A stretch of DNA of 64,000 nt, taken from NCBI GenBank assembly GCA_028825045.1, contig JAPKAY010000004.1:52567-116566 (forward strand). The letters are read 5' to 3'. Position 1 is the first letter of the stretch. Each line of letters starts with the position of its first letter. The DNA comes from Halioglobus sp. GTDB lineage: Bacteria > Pseudomonadota > Gammaproteobacteria > Pseudomonadales > Halieaceae. Shown here in pieces: positions 11,155 through 22,145 of this stretch. A program made the position numbers and the translations under genes. Below the pieces are notes generated by a model. That model ran no database searches. It was not told the DNA's origin and was given only the letters and a program-made list of their open reading frames with translations.

Positions 11155-11188
11155 GCACATATCCATAGACGTTTTATCTGGAATAGAC

Positions 11189-11821
11189 ATGAAGAGAGTA
11201 GCAATTGCGTTTAGCCTGACATTGGGCTGGGCCGTGAGTGGTTTTGCGGCTGACGCCAGCCCCGTGGGTGATGCCGCCGCAGGGAAAAGCAAGAGTGTTG
11301 TTTGCGGTGCGTGTCACGGCGCCGACGGCAACGCTGCTACACCTTTTCCCAAGCTCGCCGGGCAAGGCGAGAAATACCTCTACAAGCAATTGGTGGACAT
11401 TCAGGATGGAGCGCGCTTGGTGCCCAGTATGGTTGGGCAGCTGGATGATAAGAGCGACCAGGACCTTGCGGATATGGCTGCGTACTATGCATCCCAGTCG
11501 CGCTCTGGTGGGCAAACGAATCCGGCACTGATGGCGTTGGGAGAAAAGGTGTACCGCAGCGGTGTGGCGGCGCGCAACGTGATGGCCTGTGCGGCATGCC
11601 ATTCCCCCAAAGGTAACGGCAATGGGCCAGCGGGTTATCCGGCACTTGCGGGTCAGAATGCGCAATACATCGTTGATCAGCTGCGCGCGTATCGAAAGGG
11701 ATACGAAGATGTTACCGGTCGAACTAACGATGGTGATGCGAAGATTATGCGCACCACCGCATTTGGCTTGAGCGATAATGAGATAGAAGCAGTCGCCAGT
11801 TATATAGCGGGCCTGCACTAG
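11189..11821 (+). CDS. Diheme cytochrome c4
   Basis: Signal peptide plus two heme motifs CGACHGADG and CAACHSPKG in duplicated domains. Confidence 0.93.
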   Translation: MKRVAIAFSLTLGWAVSGFAADASPVGDAAAGKSKSVVCGACHGADGNAATPFPKLAGQGEKYLYKQLVDIQDGARLVPSMVGQLDDKSDQDLADMAAYYASQSRSGGQTNPALMALGEKVYRSGVAARNVMACAACHSPKGNGNGPAGYPALAGQNAQYIVDQLRAYRKGYEDVTGRTNDGDAKIMRTTAFGLSDNEIEAVASYIAGLH

Positions 11822-11928
11822 AATAGTGTTTTAAAAAGGCGGCATAAATGGCACCTTTTTATTGTGCGCGAGAACATCATGCGCATTTCGTTGTCTCAAG
11901 TATGTAAGAACACAGTGGGGAGAGAATT

Positions 11929-12573
11929 ATGATCAAACGGTTATTGTTAAGTGTGTCTTTAATGGTATTTGGCCTCTCATGCACAGCGGCAGAAGACGGA
12001 ACAAATACCTATGAGGAAGGCACTCACTACGCCCTGATTTCACCACCGGTGCGCACCCTTGATGGGGATACGATAGAGGTGGCGGAGTTTTTTTGGTACG
12101 GCTGCAGCCACTGCTATTCCTTTGAACCGGTCATCAGGCAATGGGAAAAGACTATGCCTGAAGATGTTAGCTTTCGGGGAATCCCGGCAGTTTGGCGTGC
12201 AAATATGCAGTTACATGCCAGGGCATACTTTACGGCCGAAGTGCTAGGCGTGCTGGACACTATGAACCCGGTTATTTTTCAGGCGATGAATGTCGATCGT
12301 AAGCCGCTTGCTTCTGAAGGCGATATTGCCAAGCTCTTCGTCGCCAATGGAGTGTCTGAAGAGGACTTTAGTAAGACCTTTGGTTCCTTTGGCGTAACCA
12401 GCCAGGTCAATCAGGCGATCTCCACGGGAAAGGGGGCAAAACTTACAGGCACACCCGCATTGATGGTAGACGGTAAATACCTTATCACTGGGCGCATGGC
12501 AGGTGGTCAGGCGGATATGCTGAAAGTGGCTGACTTCTTGGTCGAGAAAGAGCGCGCTGCTAAGGGGAGCTAA
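11929..12573 (+). CDS. dsbA: Thiol:disulfide interchange protein DsbA/DsbL family
   Basis: Signal peptide; FFWYGCSHCYSFEP CxxC site; GTPALMVDGKY cis-Pro. Confidence 0.93.
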   Translation: MIKRLLLSVSLMVFGLSCTAAEDGTNTYEEGTHYALISPPVRTLDGDTIEVAEFFWYGCSHCYSFEPVIRQWEKTMPEDVSFRGIPAVWRANMQLHARAYFTAEVLGVLDTMNPVIFQAMNVDRKPLASEGDIAKLFVANGVSEEDFSKTFGSFGVTSQVNQAISTGKGAKLTGTPALMVDGKYLITGRMAGGQADMLKVADFLVEKERAAKGS

Positions 12574-12638
12574 TCCTCAGAACGCATTTTTCGACGGGGT
12601 TGGGTATTTTTCCGACCCTGGCGACAGGGAAAGAGCAC

Positions 12639-13256
12639 TCACATCCCGCTCGTATAAACCTCGAGCGACGCCTTGCCACTAGCCCGTATCTGTCGAAACG
12701 CCAACGCATACTCTTTCAACATTTCAAGACAATACGCCAGGCGGCTCTCGAAATATTCCTGGGCTTCCGGTTTATTTTCCGCCGGATCATCGTTGAACAC
12801 CGTGTCGACGTAGCGAATGATGAGGTGTTCCGGGAGGTAACAAATACGACTGTTCTTGTAGCTGCTCATGCGCAACTCTGCGATCGGGAAAGAGCCGCCA
12901 TCGGCAACCGATACCGTGACGATAAGCGCGGGCTTGTGCGCCACTTCCCCACCGGCAGTCCACATCAGGAAAAAATTCTTCAGTCCCGCTGGTGCCATGC
13001 CGTGCCACTCAGGTGATACGACTACAAAGCCGTCGCAAGACTTCAGCTCATCACTCAGCGGCGTCAGAATTTTTTGCCATTCGGCGTCGCCCTCCCAAAT
13101 ACTCTCATCCCACAGCGGCAGCGGGTTGCCGCCCAAATCGTAGAGCCAGGTTTCATTACACAGGCCCTTGTCGATTAGTTCGCGTTCTATGTGGCGCGCA
13201 ATCTTGCCGCTCTGGGAGTCGGACCGATGGCTGCCGCAAATAATTCCAATCTTCAT
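12639..13256 (-). CDS. NADPH-dependent FMN reductase family protein
   Basis: MKIGIICGSHRSDSQSGKIA flavodoxin-like N-terminus; VVSPEWHGMAPAGLKNFF. Confidence 0.85.
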   Translation of the reverse strand: MKIGIICGSHRSDSQSGKIARHIERELIDKGLCNETWLYDLGGNPLPLWDESIWEGDAEWQKILTPLSDELKSCDGFVVVSPEWHGMAPAGLKNFFLMWTAGGEVAHKPALIVTVSVADGGSFPIAELRMSSYKNSRICYLPEHLIIRYVDTVFNDDPAENKPEAQEYFESRLAYCLEMLKEYALAFRQIRASGKASLEVYTSGM

Positions 13257-13285
13257 CGTGAGTCCTTAGTGTTGAACTGGAGGAT

Positions 13286-14293
13286 CTAGATAACAAGCCA
13301 TTGGGGAACTGGAAGTCCCTTGTTCTCCAAAAAAACCGGGTTAAATAGCTTACTCTGGTAGCGGTTGCCGTAATCACACAGGATGGTGACAATGGTGTGG
13401 CCAGGACCGAGGTGTTCGGCGAGGCGCACGGCGCCGGCAATATTAATACCAGCTGAGCCGCCCAAACAAAGGCCTTCGTATTTCAGCAGGTCAAAAATGT
13501 AGGGCAGGGCTTCTTCGTCCTGAATACAAAAAGAAACATCTACCTGAGCCTGTGCAATATTGTCGGTAACGTGGTTGATGCCAACACCCTCAATGATAGA
13601 GCCGCCCTCGCTGGCTTTTAGTTCACCATTTTTAAAATACTCATAGAGGGATGCCCCTGCCGGGTCGGCGAGCCCGATGGTTACGCCAGGATTTTTTCCC
13701 TTGAGCGCCGCGGACACGCCCGCGAGTGTGCCCCCTGTGCCCACCGCACAGATAAATCCGTCCACCTTGCCGTCGGTCTGTTCCCAGATCTCCGCGCCTG
13801 TGGTACGGCAGTGGATATCCATGTTGGCCAGGTTATCGAACTGGCGTGCCCAAATAGCGCCTTGCTCTTCCTTGCCAGCAAACTTCTTCGCCAGTCGTTC
13901 AGCCGTGTGAACGTAGTGATTGGGGTCACTGTAGGAGGCGGCGCCAACTAGATGCAAGTCTGCCCCCAGCAATTCCAGAGTGTCGATTTTTTCCTTGCTC
14001 TGGGTAATCGGCATCACCACAGTACTCTTATAACCCATGGCATTTGCGAGCAGGGTTAATCCAATTCCGGTATTGCCCGCCGTGCCCTCTACAATCCGCC
14101 CGCCGGGCTGGAGCTCACCCGATTCCTGAGCAGCGCGAATAATTCCCAGGGCAGTTCGATCTTTTACCGAGCCACCGGGGTTCATGAACTCGGCTTTGCC
14201 GAGAATGGTGCAACCTGTTTTCTCCGACACCTGTTTGAGGTGCAGCAAAGGGGTGTTGCCAATGAGTTGGGTAACATCTGTGGCGGTATGCAC
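13286..14293 (-). CDS. PLP-dependent cysteine synthase
   Basis: IGNTPLL...NPGGSVKDRTAL (PLP Lys), EGTAGNTGIGL, GTGGTLAG; likely GTG start at 14293 (the track start 14662 is over-extended). Confidence 0.9.
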   Translation of the reverse strand: MHTATDVTQLIGNTPLLHLKQVSEKTGCTILGKAEFMNPGGSVKDRTALGIIRAAQESGELQPGGRIVEGTAGNTGIGLTLLANAMGYKSTVVMPITQSKEKIDTLELLGADLHLVGAASYSDPNHYVHTAERLAKKFAGKEEQGAIWARQFDNLANMDIHCRTTGAEIWEQTDGKVDGFICAVGTGGTLAGVSAALKGKNPGVTIGLADPAGASLYEYFKNGELKASEGGSIIEGVGINHVTDNIAQAQVDVSFCIQDEEALPYIFDLLKYEGLCLGGSAGINIAGAVRLAEHLGPGHTIVTILCDYGNRYQSKLFNPVFLENKGLPVPQWLVI

Positions 14294-14346
14294 GTTGTAA
14301 TCTCCGCAAAATTCCACGCAGAGTATGCCACACCGCGGCGACCGGG

Positions 14347-15549
14347 TCAGTGCTTTGTGGTGGCGCGACCGAGGTACAGGGCCACGCTCAATATGAGTGC
14401 AAGGAATGCAATCAACAACATAAAATTTAGCATGGGTGCCGGCGTGTCTGCGAGATGGACGCCGACCAGCGCTGTTGCCGAAGCAGACAGTGACATTTGG
14501 ATAAAACCGAGCAGTGCTGATGCGGTGCCTGCAATGTGTGGGAAGTTGCGAAGTGCAATGGCCATGGCGTTGGGCAATACGAATCCTATACCGGTGGAAT
14601 AGAACATCATGGGCAGGACGAGCACAAGGATGCTGCGCGGCAGCCATTGTGATCCGAGCCACATTGAGCCTGTTGCAGACGCGGCTAATAGTGCGCCGAG
14701 TAAAACAATATGCTCGGAGTCATACGACCGGCTCAGCCTTGCGCTTAGAGCGCTGCCGAGCATATAACCGGCTACAGAAGTGAGAAAGATAAAGCCGAAA
14801 TACGGTAACGGTACGCCCAGCATATCGATATACACAAAGCTGGAAGATGACAGATAAGCCAACAATCCGGCGTAAACAAACCCGCTGGCAAACGTTGCCG
14901 TCATAAAAGTCCGGTTCCAAAATAGCTGCGCATAGTTGCGGGCGATAGATACAGGATGCAAGCTCTGAGGCTGCGGTAAAGATTCGGCCAGGAATATCTG
15001 GATCAGCACAATCATGGTGGCACCGTAGATTGCGAGGAAAATAAAGACTATCGGCCAGGGCAGCCATAGCAGCAAAATACTGCCCAGCGTAGGTGCCACA
15101 GCAGGGGCCAAGGCCATCAACATAGCGATTAAAGATAGCGCTCGCGCTGCGCGTGTAGGTCCAAAAATATCGCGGGCCACCGCGCGGGCAAGGGTGGGAC
15201 CGACGCAGGCGCCGATGCCTTGGATAAACCTATAAACCAGAAGTTCATCCACGGTGGTGGAAAGACTACAACCGATGGAAGCTGCGACAAATAAAACGGT
15301 GCCGCCGATCAAAATCGGTTTACGTCCGAAGCGATCAGCCAGTGGCCCGCAGGCCAAATGAAAAATTGCAAAGCCGGTCAGGTAGGTACTGAGTGTCAGG
15401 TGCATGTGCCAGATGTCTGTATTCAGTGCTGTCATCATGCGCGGCATGGCCGGCAGATACATATCTACGCTGAGCGGGCCGAGGGCAACCATAGCTGCCA
15501 GCAAAGCCAGCAGCCAGGGAGAGTCGGGATGCAACTGTAGGCGGGTCAT
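14347..15549 (-). CDS. MFS transporter, Bcr/CflA-type drug resistance family
   Basis: 12-TM pattern, DMYLPAMP, GPLADRFGRKPILIGG, RFIQGIGACVGPTLARAVARD. Confidence 0.9.
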   Translation of the reverse strand: MTRLQLHPDSPWLLALLAAMVALGPLSVDMYLPAMPRMMTALNTDIWHMHLTLSTYLTGFAIFHLACGPLADRFGRKPILIGGTVLFVAASIGCSLSTTVDELLVYRFIQGIGACVGPTLARAVARDIFGPTRAARALSLIAMLMALAPAVAPTLGSILLLWLPWPIVFIFLAIYGATMIVLIQIFLAESLPQPQSLHPVSIARNYAQLFWNRTFMTATFASGFVYAGLLAYLSSSSFVYIDMLGVPLPYFGFIFLTSVAGYMLGSALSARLSRSYDSEHIVLLGALLAASATGSMWLGSQWLPRSILVLVLPMMFYSTGIGFVLPNAMAIALRNFPHIAGTASALLGFIQMSLSASATALVGVHLADTPAPMLNFMLLIAFLALILSVALYLGRATTKH

Positions 15550-15845
15550 GGGGCGGCGATGCTAGACCATGCGCTCTTTTAAAGCAAAGCCATCCGAGAT
15601 GGCGTTGTGCAATTTCAATGCGCTATTTTAAGTTAGAAAGTCTGGCTCAAAAGCTTATGTGGAACGGCGCACCATGCTGCGGGGTAAAAATGTTTTTAAA
15701 AAAACAGATAACCAATTGCGGAAATTGTCAGCGAACCCATTAAGTGGTCTAGTTGTTGAGTGCATCCGCGGACGGTTCAGGAATCATATCAAGCTGAGAT
15801 AATCTTTGGACGAGTGGGCTTTGTGAGCCGAGGCAGTTGCCCCGG

Positions 15846-16625
15846 TTACTTCTCAAAGTTCATCACCACCTTCCACCACAGCTTCGGCAACAGGGCTCGC
15901 CACAGGTATAGCAGCTTGGCCTCCTTGGGATAGATGATGTCCTTGTCTTTTCTGACACCTTTTTCGATTGCATCGATCATTTTTTCGGGGTCACCGAGGC
16001 GGCCACTCTTCTTCGCTTCAATGATGCTTCCGGGCGTGTCTGTAGCGATGGTCTGATCGACCAAAGGTGTGTTCACTGCCGGAGGACAAACCAGATGGAC
16101 ACGCACGCCGGTGTTGCGAATCTCATTTTGTAAAACTTCTATGTAGGCGTTTACTGCCGCTTTGGTCGCGCAGTAGGCGCCCATTTTCGGTACCAGGGCG
16201 ATACCGGCGATAGAACCGAAGACGATGATGCGGCCTTCGCCGCGTTCGATCATGGCAGGCAGTACACTTCTGACCATGTAGGTTGTGCCGAAGTAGTTGA
16301 TGCGGAACAATCGTTCCATATCTTCATGGGTATGATCGATGAGCTGGTGGCCGGGCATCAGCGCGGCGGCATGTACCAGCAGCTCGATAGGCCCCAATTC
16401 CGACGCCACTGTTGCCACGCGGGTCTCTACATCGCGCAGATCGGAGATGTCACAGCGATAGGCGGTGATATTATCTGACTCAGCAGCGGTGTCTTCAAGC
16501 GCTTGCTCGTTGACGTCGAAGATCGCAACTTTTGCGCCCTGTTTCGCCAGGCGCCGGGCGGTTATCTGCCCCATTCCACTGGCACCGCCAGTGACGATGG
16601 CGACATTGCCGGACATGTCTATCAT
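15846..16625 (-). CDS. SDR family oxidoreductase
   Basis: VTGGASGMGQ cofactor motif, YCATKAAVNAY catalytic motif. Confidence 0.92.
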   Translation of the reverse strand: MIDMSGNVAIVTGGASGMGQITARRLAKQGAKVAIFDVNEQALEDTAAESDNITAYRCDISDLRDVETRVATVASELGPIELLVHAAALMPGHQLIDHTHEDMERLFRINYFGTTYMVRSVLPAMIERGEGRIIVFGSIAGIALVPKMGAYCATKAAVNAYIEVLQNEIRNTGVRVHLVCPPAVNTPLVDQTIATDTPGSIIEAKKSGRLGDPEKMIDAIEKGVRKDKDIIYPKEAKLLYLWRALLPKLWWKVVMNFEK

Positions 16626-16727
16626 AGTGACCCCAAATTTTTATTACGCTGTTTCAAGGGGAACCATACTGCGATCAACCGGGGTTTTGAGCAAGCCTCT
16701 ATCCGGCCACGGAAAGTGACGGTTTTT

Positions 16728-17216
16728 TCACAGTACTGACGTGTCCGAAATATGTTCCAGTGGCAGCATCGTATTGTGTACTACGCGTCGCAATTCGAAA
16801 CTTGAATGTACGCCGGTGACGCCTTCGATACGAGTCAGTTTCCCCAGCAGGAAGCGCTCGTAGTATTCCATGTCCGGGACGACGGCTTTGAGCAAGTAAT
16901 CAGATGCTTGGCCCGTCACCACGGAACACTCCATGACCTCGGGGTACTGAGCGACCTCCTGTTCAAATGTCTCAAAGCGATCCGGCGTGTGGCGGTCCAT
17001 GCTGATACCGATATAGGCGGTGAGTTTGAGCCCCAGCATCGTCTGGTTGAGCAGCGTGACGTGCGCCCGGATGATGCCCGACCCCTCCAGTCGCTTGACC
17101 CGGCGGGAACACGGCGTGGGAGAAAGGCCTACGACCTCTGCCAGCTCCAGGTTGCTGATACGGGCGTTCCTTTGCATAGCCTGTAAAATTCTGCGATCGG
17201 TGCGATCAAGTTTCAT
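16728..17216 (-). CDS. Lrp/AsnC family transcriptional regulator
   Basis: LDRTDRRILQAMQRNARISNLELAEVVGLSPTPCSRRVKRLE HTH plus RAM domain. Confidence 0.95.
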   Translation of the reverse strand: MKLDRTDRRILQAMQRNARISNLELAEVVGLSPTPCSRRVKRLEGSGIIRAHVTLLNQTMLGLKLTAYIGISMDRHTPDRFETFEQEVAQYPEVMECSVVTGQASDYLLKAVVPDMEYYERFLLGKLTRIEGVTGVHSSFELRRVVHNTMLPLEHISDTSVL

Positions 17217-17512
17217 TGTGTCACCCCCTTCAGAGGTTGGACTGCTATTTCAGTAAGATGAAGCATATCACCAATAACTGACTATTATGTAGCTAGGTAT
17301 TGCACAAATTGGGAGCTATGCCGCAATATTTGCAATCTCTCTCTCCTCACTCACTTCTATACTGTGCACCGGGCTGATACATCACCCGTCGCGGTTGGCG
17401 CGGGCAGGGTTACCTCTTTCCAGCGCCAGGTACAACGCCCCACAAGGGCCGGTACTCCAGAAAGGCCGCGCGGGTGATCGGCCATTTAATCAACAATTAC
17501 AGGTAGGACCTC

Positions 17513-19186
17513 ATGAGCAGCTTCGATCATCGTAAATACAAGCCCTTTGCTCCAATAGCGCTGCCCAACCGGCGCTGGCCCGACCGGATTATCGAGAAGG
17601 CACCACGCTGGTGTAGCGTTGACCTGCGCGATGGCAATCAGGCTCTGATCGAGCCGATGACCGCACGCCAGAAATCACTGCTGTGGGACCAGTTGGTCAA
17701 AATTGGGTTTAAGGAGATCGAGGTGGGTTTCCCCTCCGCATCCAGCCACGATTACGAATTTGTGCGAGAGCTCATCGAGAATGACCGAATCCCGGACGAT
17801 GTGACGATTCAGGTGCTTACCCAGGCGCGCCCCGATTTGATTGAAAAAACATTCAAAGCCCTTGCCGGTGCCCGCCGCGTGATTGTGCATGTGTATAACT
17901 CCACTTCCACGGTGCAACGCGAGCAGGTGTTTGGCCTGGATCGTAAGGGCATCATCGATATCGCTGTGAAGGGCGCTGAGCTGGTCCGTGATTGTGCCGC
18001 GAAGCACCCCAAGACTGAATGGATGTTTGAGTATTCACCGGAGAGTTTTACCGGTACTGAACTCGATTTTGCCGTAGAGATTTGTGACGCCGTAACCGCT
18101 GTGTGGCAGCCGACGCCGCAGCGTCCGGTGATCATCAATCTGCCCGCCACCGTTGAGGCAAGTACGCCCAATGTTTATGCGGACCAGATCGAATGGTTTT
18201 GCGGTCACGTGGCTAACCGAGAGAGTCTTTTGATTTCATTGCACACGCATAACGACCGTGGTTGTGCGGTTGCCGCGAGTGAGCTGGGCGTGTTGGCGGG
18301 GGCCGACCGAGTGGAAGGTACGCTGATGGGCAACGGTGAGCGCACCGGCAATATGGACATCATCACGATGGCGATGAACCTCTACAGCCAAGGCGTTGAC
18401 CCTGAATTGAACCTGGGTGACATGGATGAAATTCTACACACGACTCGGGAGTGCACGCATCTGCCAGTCCATCCACGGCACCCCTATGCAGGTGAGTTAG
18501 TGTTCACTGCGTTTTCCGGGAGCCACCAGGACGCGATCAAGAAATGCCTGGCGAAACGGGATGACAGCGCGCCCTGGGAGGTGGCGTATCTGCCCATCGA
18601 TCCGCAGGACATTGGCCGCTCCTATCAGGAGGTGATTCGCATCAACAGTCAGTCGGGCAAGGGCGGTATCGCGTTTGTGCTGCAGCGTGACTACGGCCTG
18701 GAATTGCCCCGCTGGTTGCAGATTGATTTCAGTGGCTTGGTTCAAGCTTACGCCGAAGAGCAGGAAACGGAGGTCGGCTCTGAAGCCGTTTACCAGCTGT
18801 TTCACGATACCTATCTTGCAGCCAGCGGTCGTTGGGAGTTGGGTAACTACCAGGTGAGTCGCGAGGGTGGTGTCGACCAGCTGCAGGCTACATTGCAGGA
18901 AGGATCGACGAAGCACACATTGTCAGGGACAGGAAGCGGTGTGGTGGCCTCCTTCGTTGATGCCATGCAGGACTTCACGGGCAAACACATTGTGTTGGTG
19001 GAATATAACGAACACGCTCTCAGTCACAGTGCAGACGCCGAAGCGGTATGCTATATACAATTAAATATCGACGGTGAACGCTTCTGTGGGGTTGGTCGCA
19101 GTCCCGACATTGTCCAGGCCTCCCTCGATGGCATCCTTGGAGCCATCAACCGAGCCGCCGGGCGGGCGCAAATTGCCGCCGCATAA
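17513..19186 (+). CDS. leuA: 2-isopropylmalate synthase
   Basis: SVDLRDGNQALIEPM, LHTHNDRGCAVAASELG, GTLMGNGERTGN; 557-aa type. Confidence 0.97.
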   Translation: MSSFDHRKYKPFAPIALPNRRWPDRIIEKAPRWCSVDLRDGNQALIEPMTARQKSLLWDQLVKIGFKEIEVGFPSASSHDYEFVRELIENDRIPDDVTIQVLTQARPDLIEKTFKALAGARRVIVHVYNSTSTVQREQVFGLDRKGIIDIAVKGAELVRDCAAKHPKTEWMFEYSPESFTGTELDFAVEICDAVTAVWQPTPQRPVIINLPATVEASTPNVYADQIEWFCGHVANRESLLISLHTHNDRGCAVAASELGVLAGADRVEGTLMGNGERTGNMDIITMAMNLYSQGVDPELNLGDMDEILHTTRECTHLPVHPRHPYAGELVFTAFSGSHQDAIKKCLAKRDDSAPWEVAYLPIDPQDIGRSYQEVIRINSQSGKGGIAFVLQRDYGLELPRWLQIDFSGLVQAYAEEQETEVGSEAVYQLFHDTYLAASGRWELGNYQVSREGGVDQLQATLQEGSTKHTLSGTGSGVVASFVDAMQDFTGKHIVLVEYNEHALSHSADAEAVCYIQLNIDGERFCGVGRSPDIVQASLDGILGAINRAAGRAQIAAA

Positions 19187-19262
19187 TTCGGCTGCTAATT
19201 TGTCTGGATGAGTCTCACTCTAGTGTAACCGTTTCCGACTGACGTCAGACGTAGGAAAAATC

Positions 19263-20126
19263 ATGTTTCGTTGGTGCAAGCTCAGTCTATTTCTATCGCT
19301 CCTAATGCTGGGTGCGTGTAGTGGTACGACCCTCTTATACAATCGCCTGGACTTCCTTGTGCCCTGGTACGTGGATGATTACGCCGAGCTCAACGGCGAA
19401 CAGGAAACTTACCTTGAGGAACTACTGACACCTTTTCTGGCCTGGCACCGCGCCCAGGAATTGCCCAGTTACGTCAAAATTCTCGGCGACATTGAAGCCA
19501 GCCTCGACGAGCCAGAGACGCAGGCAGGTGTAGAGGCAATATTTGCCGAGTTCGAGAGAGCCTGGTTACGATTGGAGGGCGAGGCACTGGACTCGCTGTT
19601 GGATTTGGGCGCGCAGCTCTCTGACACGCAGCTTGATGGTTTCCTGGAAGTGCTTTGGGAGCAACAGGATGAATACAAAGAAGAATACCTGGAGCGGCCC
19701 GACGATGAGTTTTACGAGGACAGCTACGACAATCTAAAAGACAACGCGAAGGAATATCTGGGAGCGCTGTCCGACAAGCAGCGTGATATTTTGCGCGAGT
19801 CCAGCAGCAAGTTGTTGCGCTCAGACGAGGAATGGTTGCGGGAGCGTGCGGACTGGTTCAAACAGCTTGAAGTTATCCTGAAGCGCGGCCCCCAATGGCA
19901 ACAACGGGTGCGGGCAGCTGTGGCAGCAAGGAGAGACAAATTCTCGCCCGAATATGTGCGCATTTACGAAAACAATAGTGCTGTTATTGCCGATGCAATT
20001 GCGCTACTCCTAAACTCGCGGACAGAGCGGCAGGATCGGCACGTGCGCTTAAAGTTGTCCGATTTGCGGGAGGACCTCGAAACCCTGATAGCCGAAGGCA
20101 AGGCGGCCGGCACGCCCGCAGGTTAA
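19263..20126 (+). CDS. DUF6279-type lipoprotein
   Basis: Lipobox [26 protein letters not shown]; long acidic helical region. Confidence 0.8.
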   Translation: MFRWCKLSLFLSLLMLGACSGTTLLYNRLDFLVPWYVDDYAELNGEQETYLEELLTPFLAWHRAQELPSYVKILGDIEASLDEPETQAGVEAIFAEFERAWLRLEGEALDSLLDLGAQLSDTQLDGFLEVLWEQQDEYKEEYLERPDDEFYEDSYDNLKDNAKEYLGALSDKQRDILRESSSKLLRSDEEWLRERADWFKQLEVILKRGPQWQQRVRAAVAARRDKFSPEYVRIYENNSAVIADAIALLLNSRTERQDRHVRLKLSDLREDLETLIAEGKAAGTPAG

Positions 20127-21967
20127 TCCAGCAACGAGAGGTCGCGCACCGCACCTTTGTCGGCACTGGTTACCATCTTGGCATAGACCTTCAATGCAGG
20201 CGTTACTTTGCGCGGCCGAACTTCTGCAGGCTTCCAGGCTTTATTGCCTTTAGCGTCCATGGCCGCTCGCCTCTCCGACAACGCCTCATCGGAGAGGGCA
20301 ACATTGATGCTGCGATTGGGAATATCAATTTCGATAATGTCGCCATTTTCCACCAGAGCGATAGCACCACCCGATGCCGCTTCGGGGGAAACGTGGCCGA
20401 TAGACAGCCCGGACGTACCGCCGGAAAAACGTCCGTCGGTCAGCAAAGCGCATACCTTGCCTAGCCCTTTCGACTTGATATAGCTGGTGGGATACAACAT
20501 CTCTTGCATACCCGGGCCGCCCCGCGGACCTTCATACCTCACGATCACGACATCCCCGGGCTTTATCACATCGTTGAGAACATTCTGAACGGCTTCGTCC
20601 TGGCTCTCGACCACATGCGCGGGCCCGGAGAAGGTAAGAATGGACTCATCCACACCGGCAGTTTTCACTACGCAGCCATTCAGTGCGATGTTGCCGGTCA
20701 GGATTGCCAGACCGCCTTCAAGTGAAAAGGCATTTTCCAGAGAGCGTATGCAGCCACCTGCGCGATCGGTGTCCAGGCTCGGCCAGCGCGTGTCCTGACT
20801 GAAGGCAGTTTGGGTGGGAATCCCCCCGGGCCCGGCGCTATAGAATTTGTGTACAGCCGCATCGTCGGTTCGCATGATGTCCCAGCTGTCCAGCGCATCA
20901 CCGATTGTTGCACTGTGAACGGTGGTGCACTCGGTGTGCAATAGACCAGCGCGGTCAATTTCGCCCAGGATAGCCATAATGCCGCCAGCGCGGTGCACAT
21001 CTTCCATGTGGTATTTAGGAGTGCTTGGCGCGACCTTGCATAATTGCGGCACCTTGCGCGACAGGCGATCGATATCGGCAAGTGTGAAATCAAGCTCGGC
21101 TTCCTGGGCGGCGGCCAACAGATGCAGGATTGTATTGGTAGAGCCCCCCATGGCGATATCCAGGGTCATCGCATTTTCAAAAGCCTTAAAGTTGCCAATG
21201 TTGCGTGGCAGGACGGAATCGTCATCCTGTTCATAATAGCGTTTGCAAATATCCACGATGACGCGGCCGGCGCGAAGAAATAATTGCTCCCGGTCTGCGT
21301 GTGTGGCAAGTGTGGAGCCATTGCCTGGCAGGGATAAGCCGAGGGCTTCGGTCAAACAGTTCATGGAGTTTGCCGTAAACATACCGGAACAGGAGCCACA
21401 GGTAGGGCAGGCTGATCGTTCATACTCGGCAACTTTTTCGTCGGACGCATTATCGTCTGCCGCAATGACCATCGCATCGATTAGGTCCAGTTTGTTTTCG
21501 GATAGTTTTGTTTTGCCCGCTTCCATCGGTCCGCCGGAAACAAATACTACCGGGATGTTCAGGCGCATGGCTGCGTTAAGCATCCCGGGTGTGATTTTGT
21601 CGCAGTTAGAAATGCAGACCATGGCATCGGCACAATGCGCATTGACCATGTACTCGACGGAGTCTGAAATGATGTCGCGCGAGGGCAGGCTGTAAAGCAT
21701 GCCGTCGTGGCCCATGGCAATACCATCATCCACGGCGATGGTGTTGAATTCTTTTGCGACGCCGCCTGCCGCTTCGATTTCGCGCGCGACCAATTGACCA
21801 AGGTCTTTCAGGTGTACGTGTCCGGGTACAAACTGAGTGAAAGAATTTACGACAGCGATGATGGGCTTTTGAAAGTCGTCATCTTTCATTCCGGTGGCAC
21901 GCCACAGTGCACGGGCACCTGCCATGTTGCGGCCGGCGGTGGAGGTCTTGGAGCGATAGTCAGGCAT
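20123..21967 (-). CDS. ilvD: Dihydroxy-acid dehydratase
   Basis: [61 protein letters not shown]. Confidence 0.97.
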   Translation of the reverse strand: MPDYRSKTSTAGRNMAGARALWRATGMKDDDFQKPIIAVVNSFTQFVPGHVHLKDLGQLVAREIEAAGGVAKEFNTIAVDDGIAMGHDGMLYSLPSRDIISDSVEYMVNAHCADAMVCISNCDKITPGMLNAAMRLNIPVVFVSGGPMEAGKTKLSENKLDLIDAMVIAADDNASDEKVAEYERSACPTCGSCSGMFTANSMNCLTEALGLSLPGNGSTLATHADREQLFLRAGRVIVDICKRYYEQDDDSVLPRNIGNFKAFENAMTLDIAMGGSTNTILHLLAAAQEAELDFTLADIDRLSRKVPQLCKVAPSTPKYHMEDVHRAGGIMAILGEIDRAGLLHTECTTVHSATIGDALDSWDIMRTDDAAVHKFYSAGPGGIPTQTAFSQDTRWPSLDTDRAGGCIRSLENAFSLEGGLAILTGNIALNGCVVKTAGVDESILTFSGPAHVVESQDEAVQNVLNDVIKPGDVVIVRYEGPRGGPGMQEMLYPTSYIKSKGLGKVCALLTDGRFSGGTSGLSIGHVSPEAASGGAIALVENGDIIEIDIPNRSINVALSDEALSERRAAMDAKGNKAWKPAEVRPRKVTPALKVYAKMVTSADKGAVRDLSLLD

Positions 21968-22145
21968 GTGTTGTTACCGTTTCCCGGGCCGGCGCTGTGC
22001 CAGTTATCCCTTCGCAAAGTGGGTGGGAAGGATAGCAAATATTGCGTGAAAATTAACCCGCTAAATTGCAAGGCTTAACCCCTGCACCGCGGTTAAGCAA
22101 AGGGTGTGGCGCTAACTACGAACGTGAAAGTAATCGCAACCACAC

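Noticed and set aside
12597-12618. Stem GGGTTGG...CCGACCC between dsbA and the FMN reductase gene
   Set aside because: No T tract on either strand after the stem; terminator not supported.
15589-15603. Perfect hairpin GCCATC-CGA-GATGGC
   Set aside because: Short 6-bp stem, only a weak T-rich tail on the minus strand and 240 nt from the SDR stop; not enough to call a terminator.
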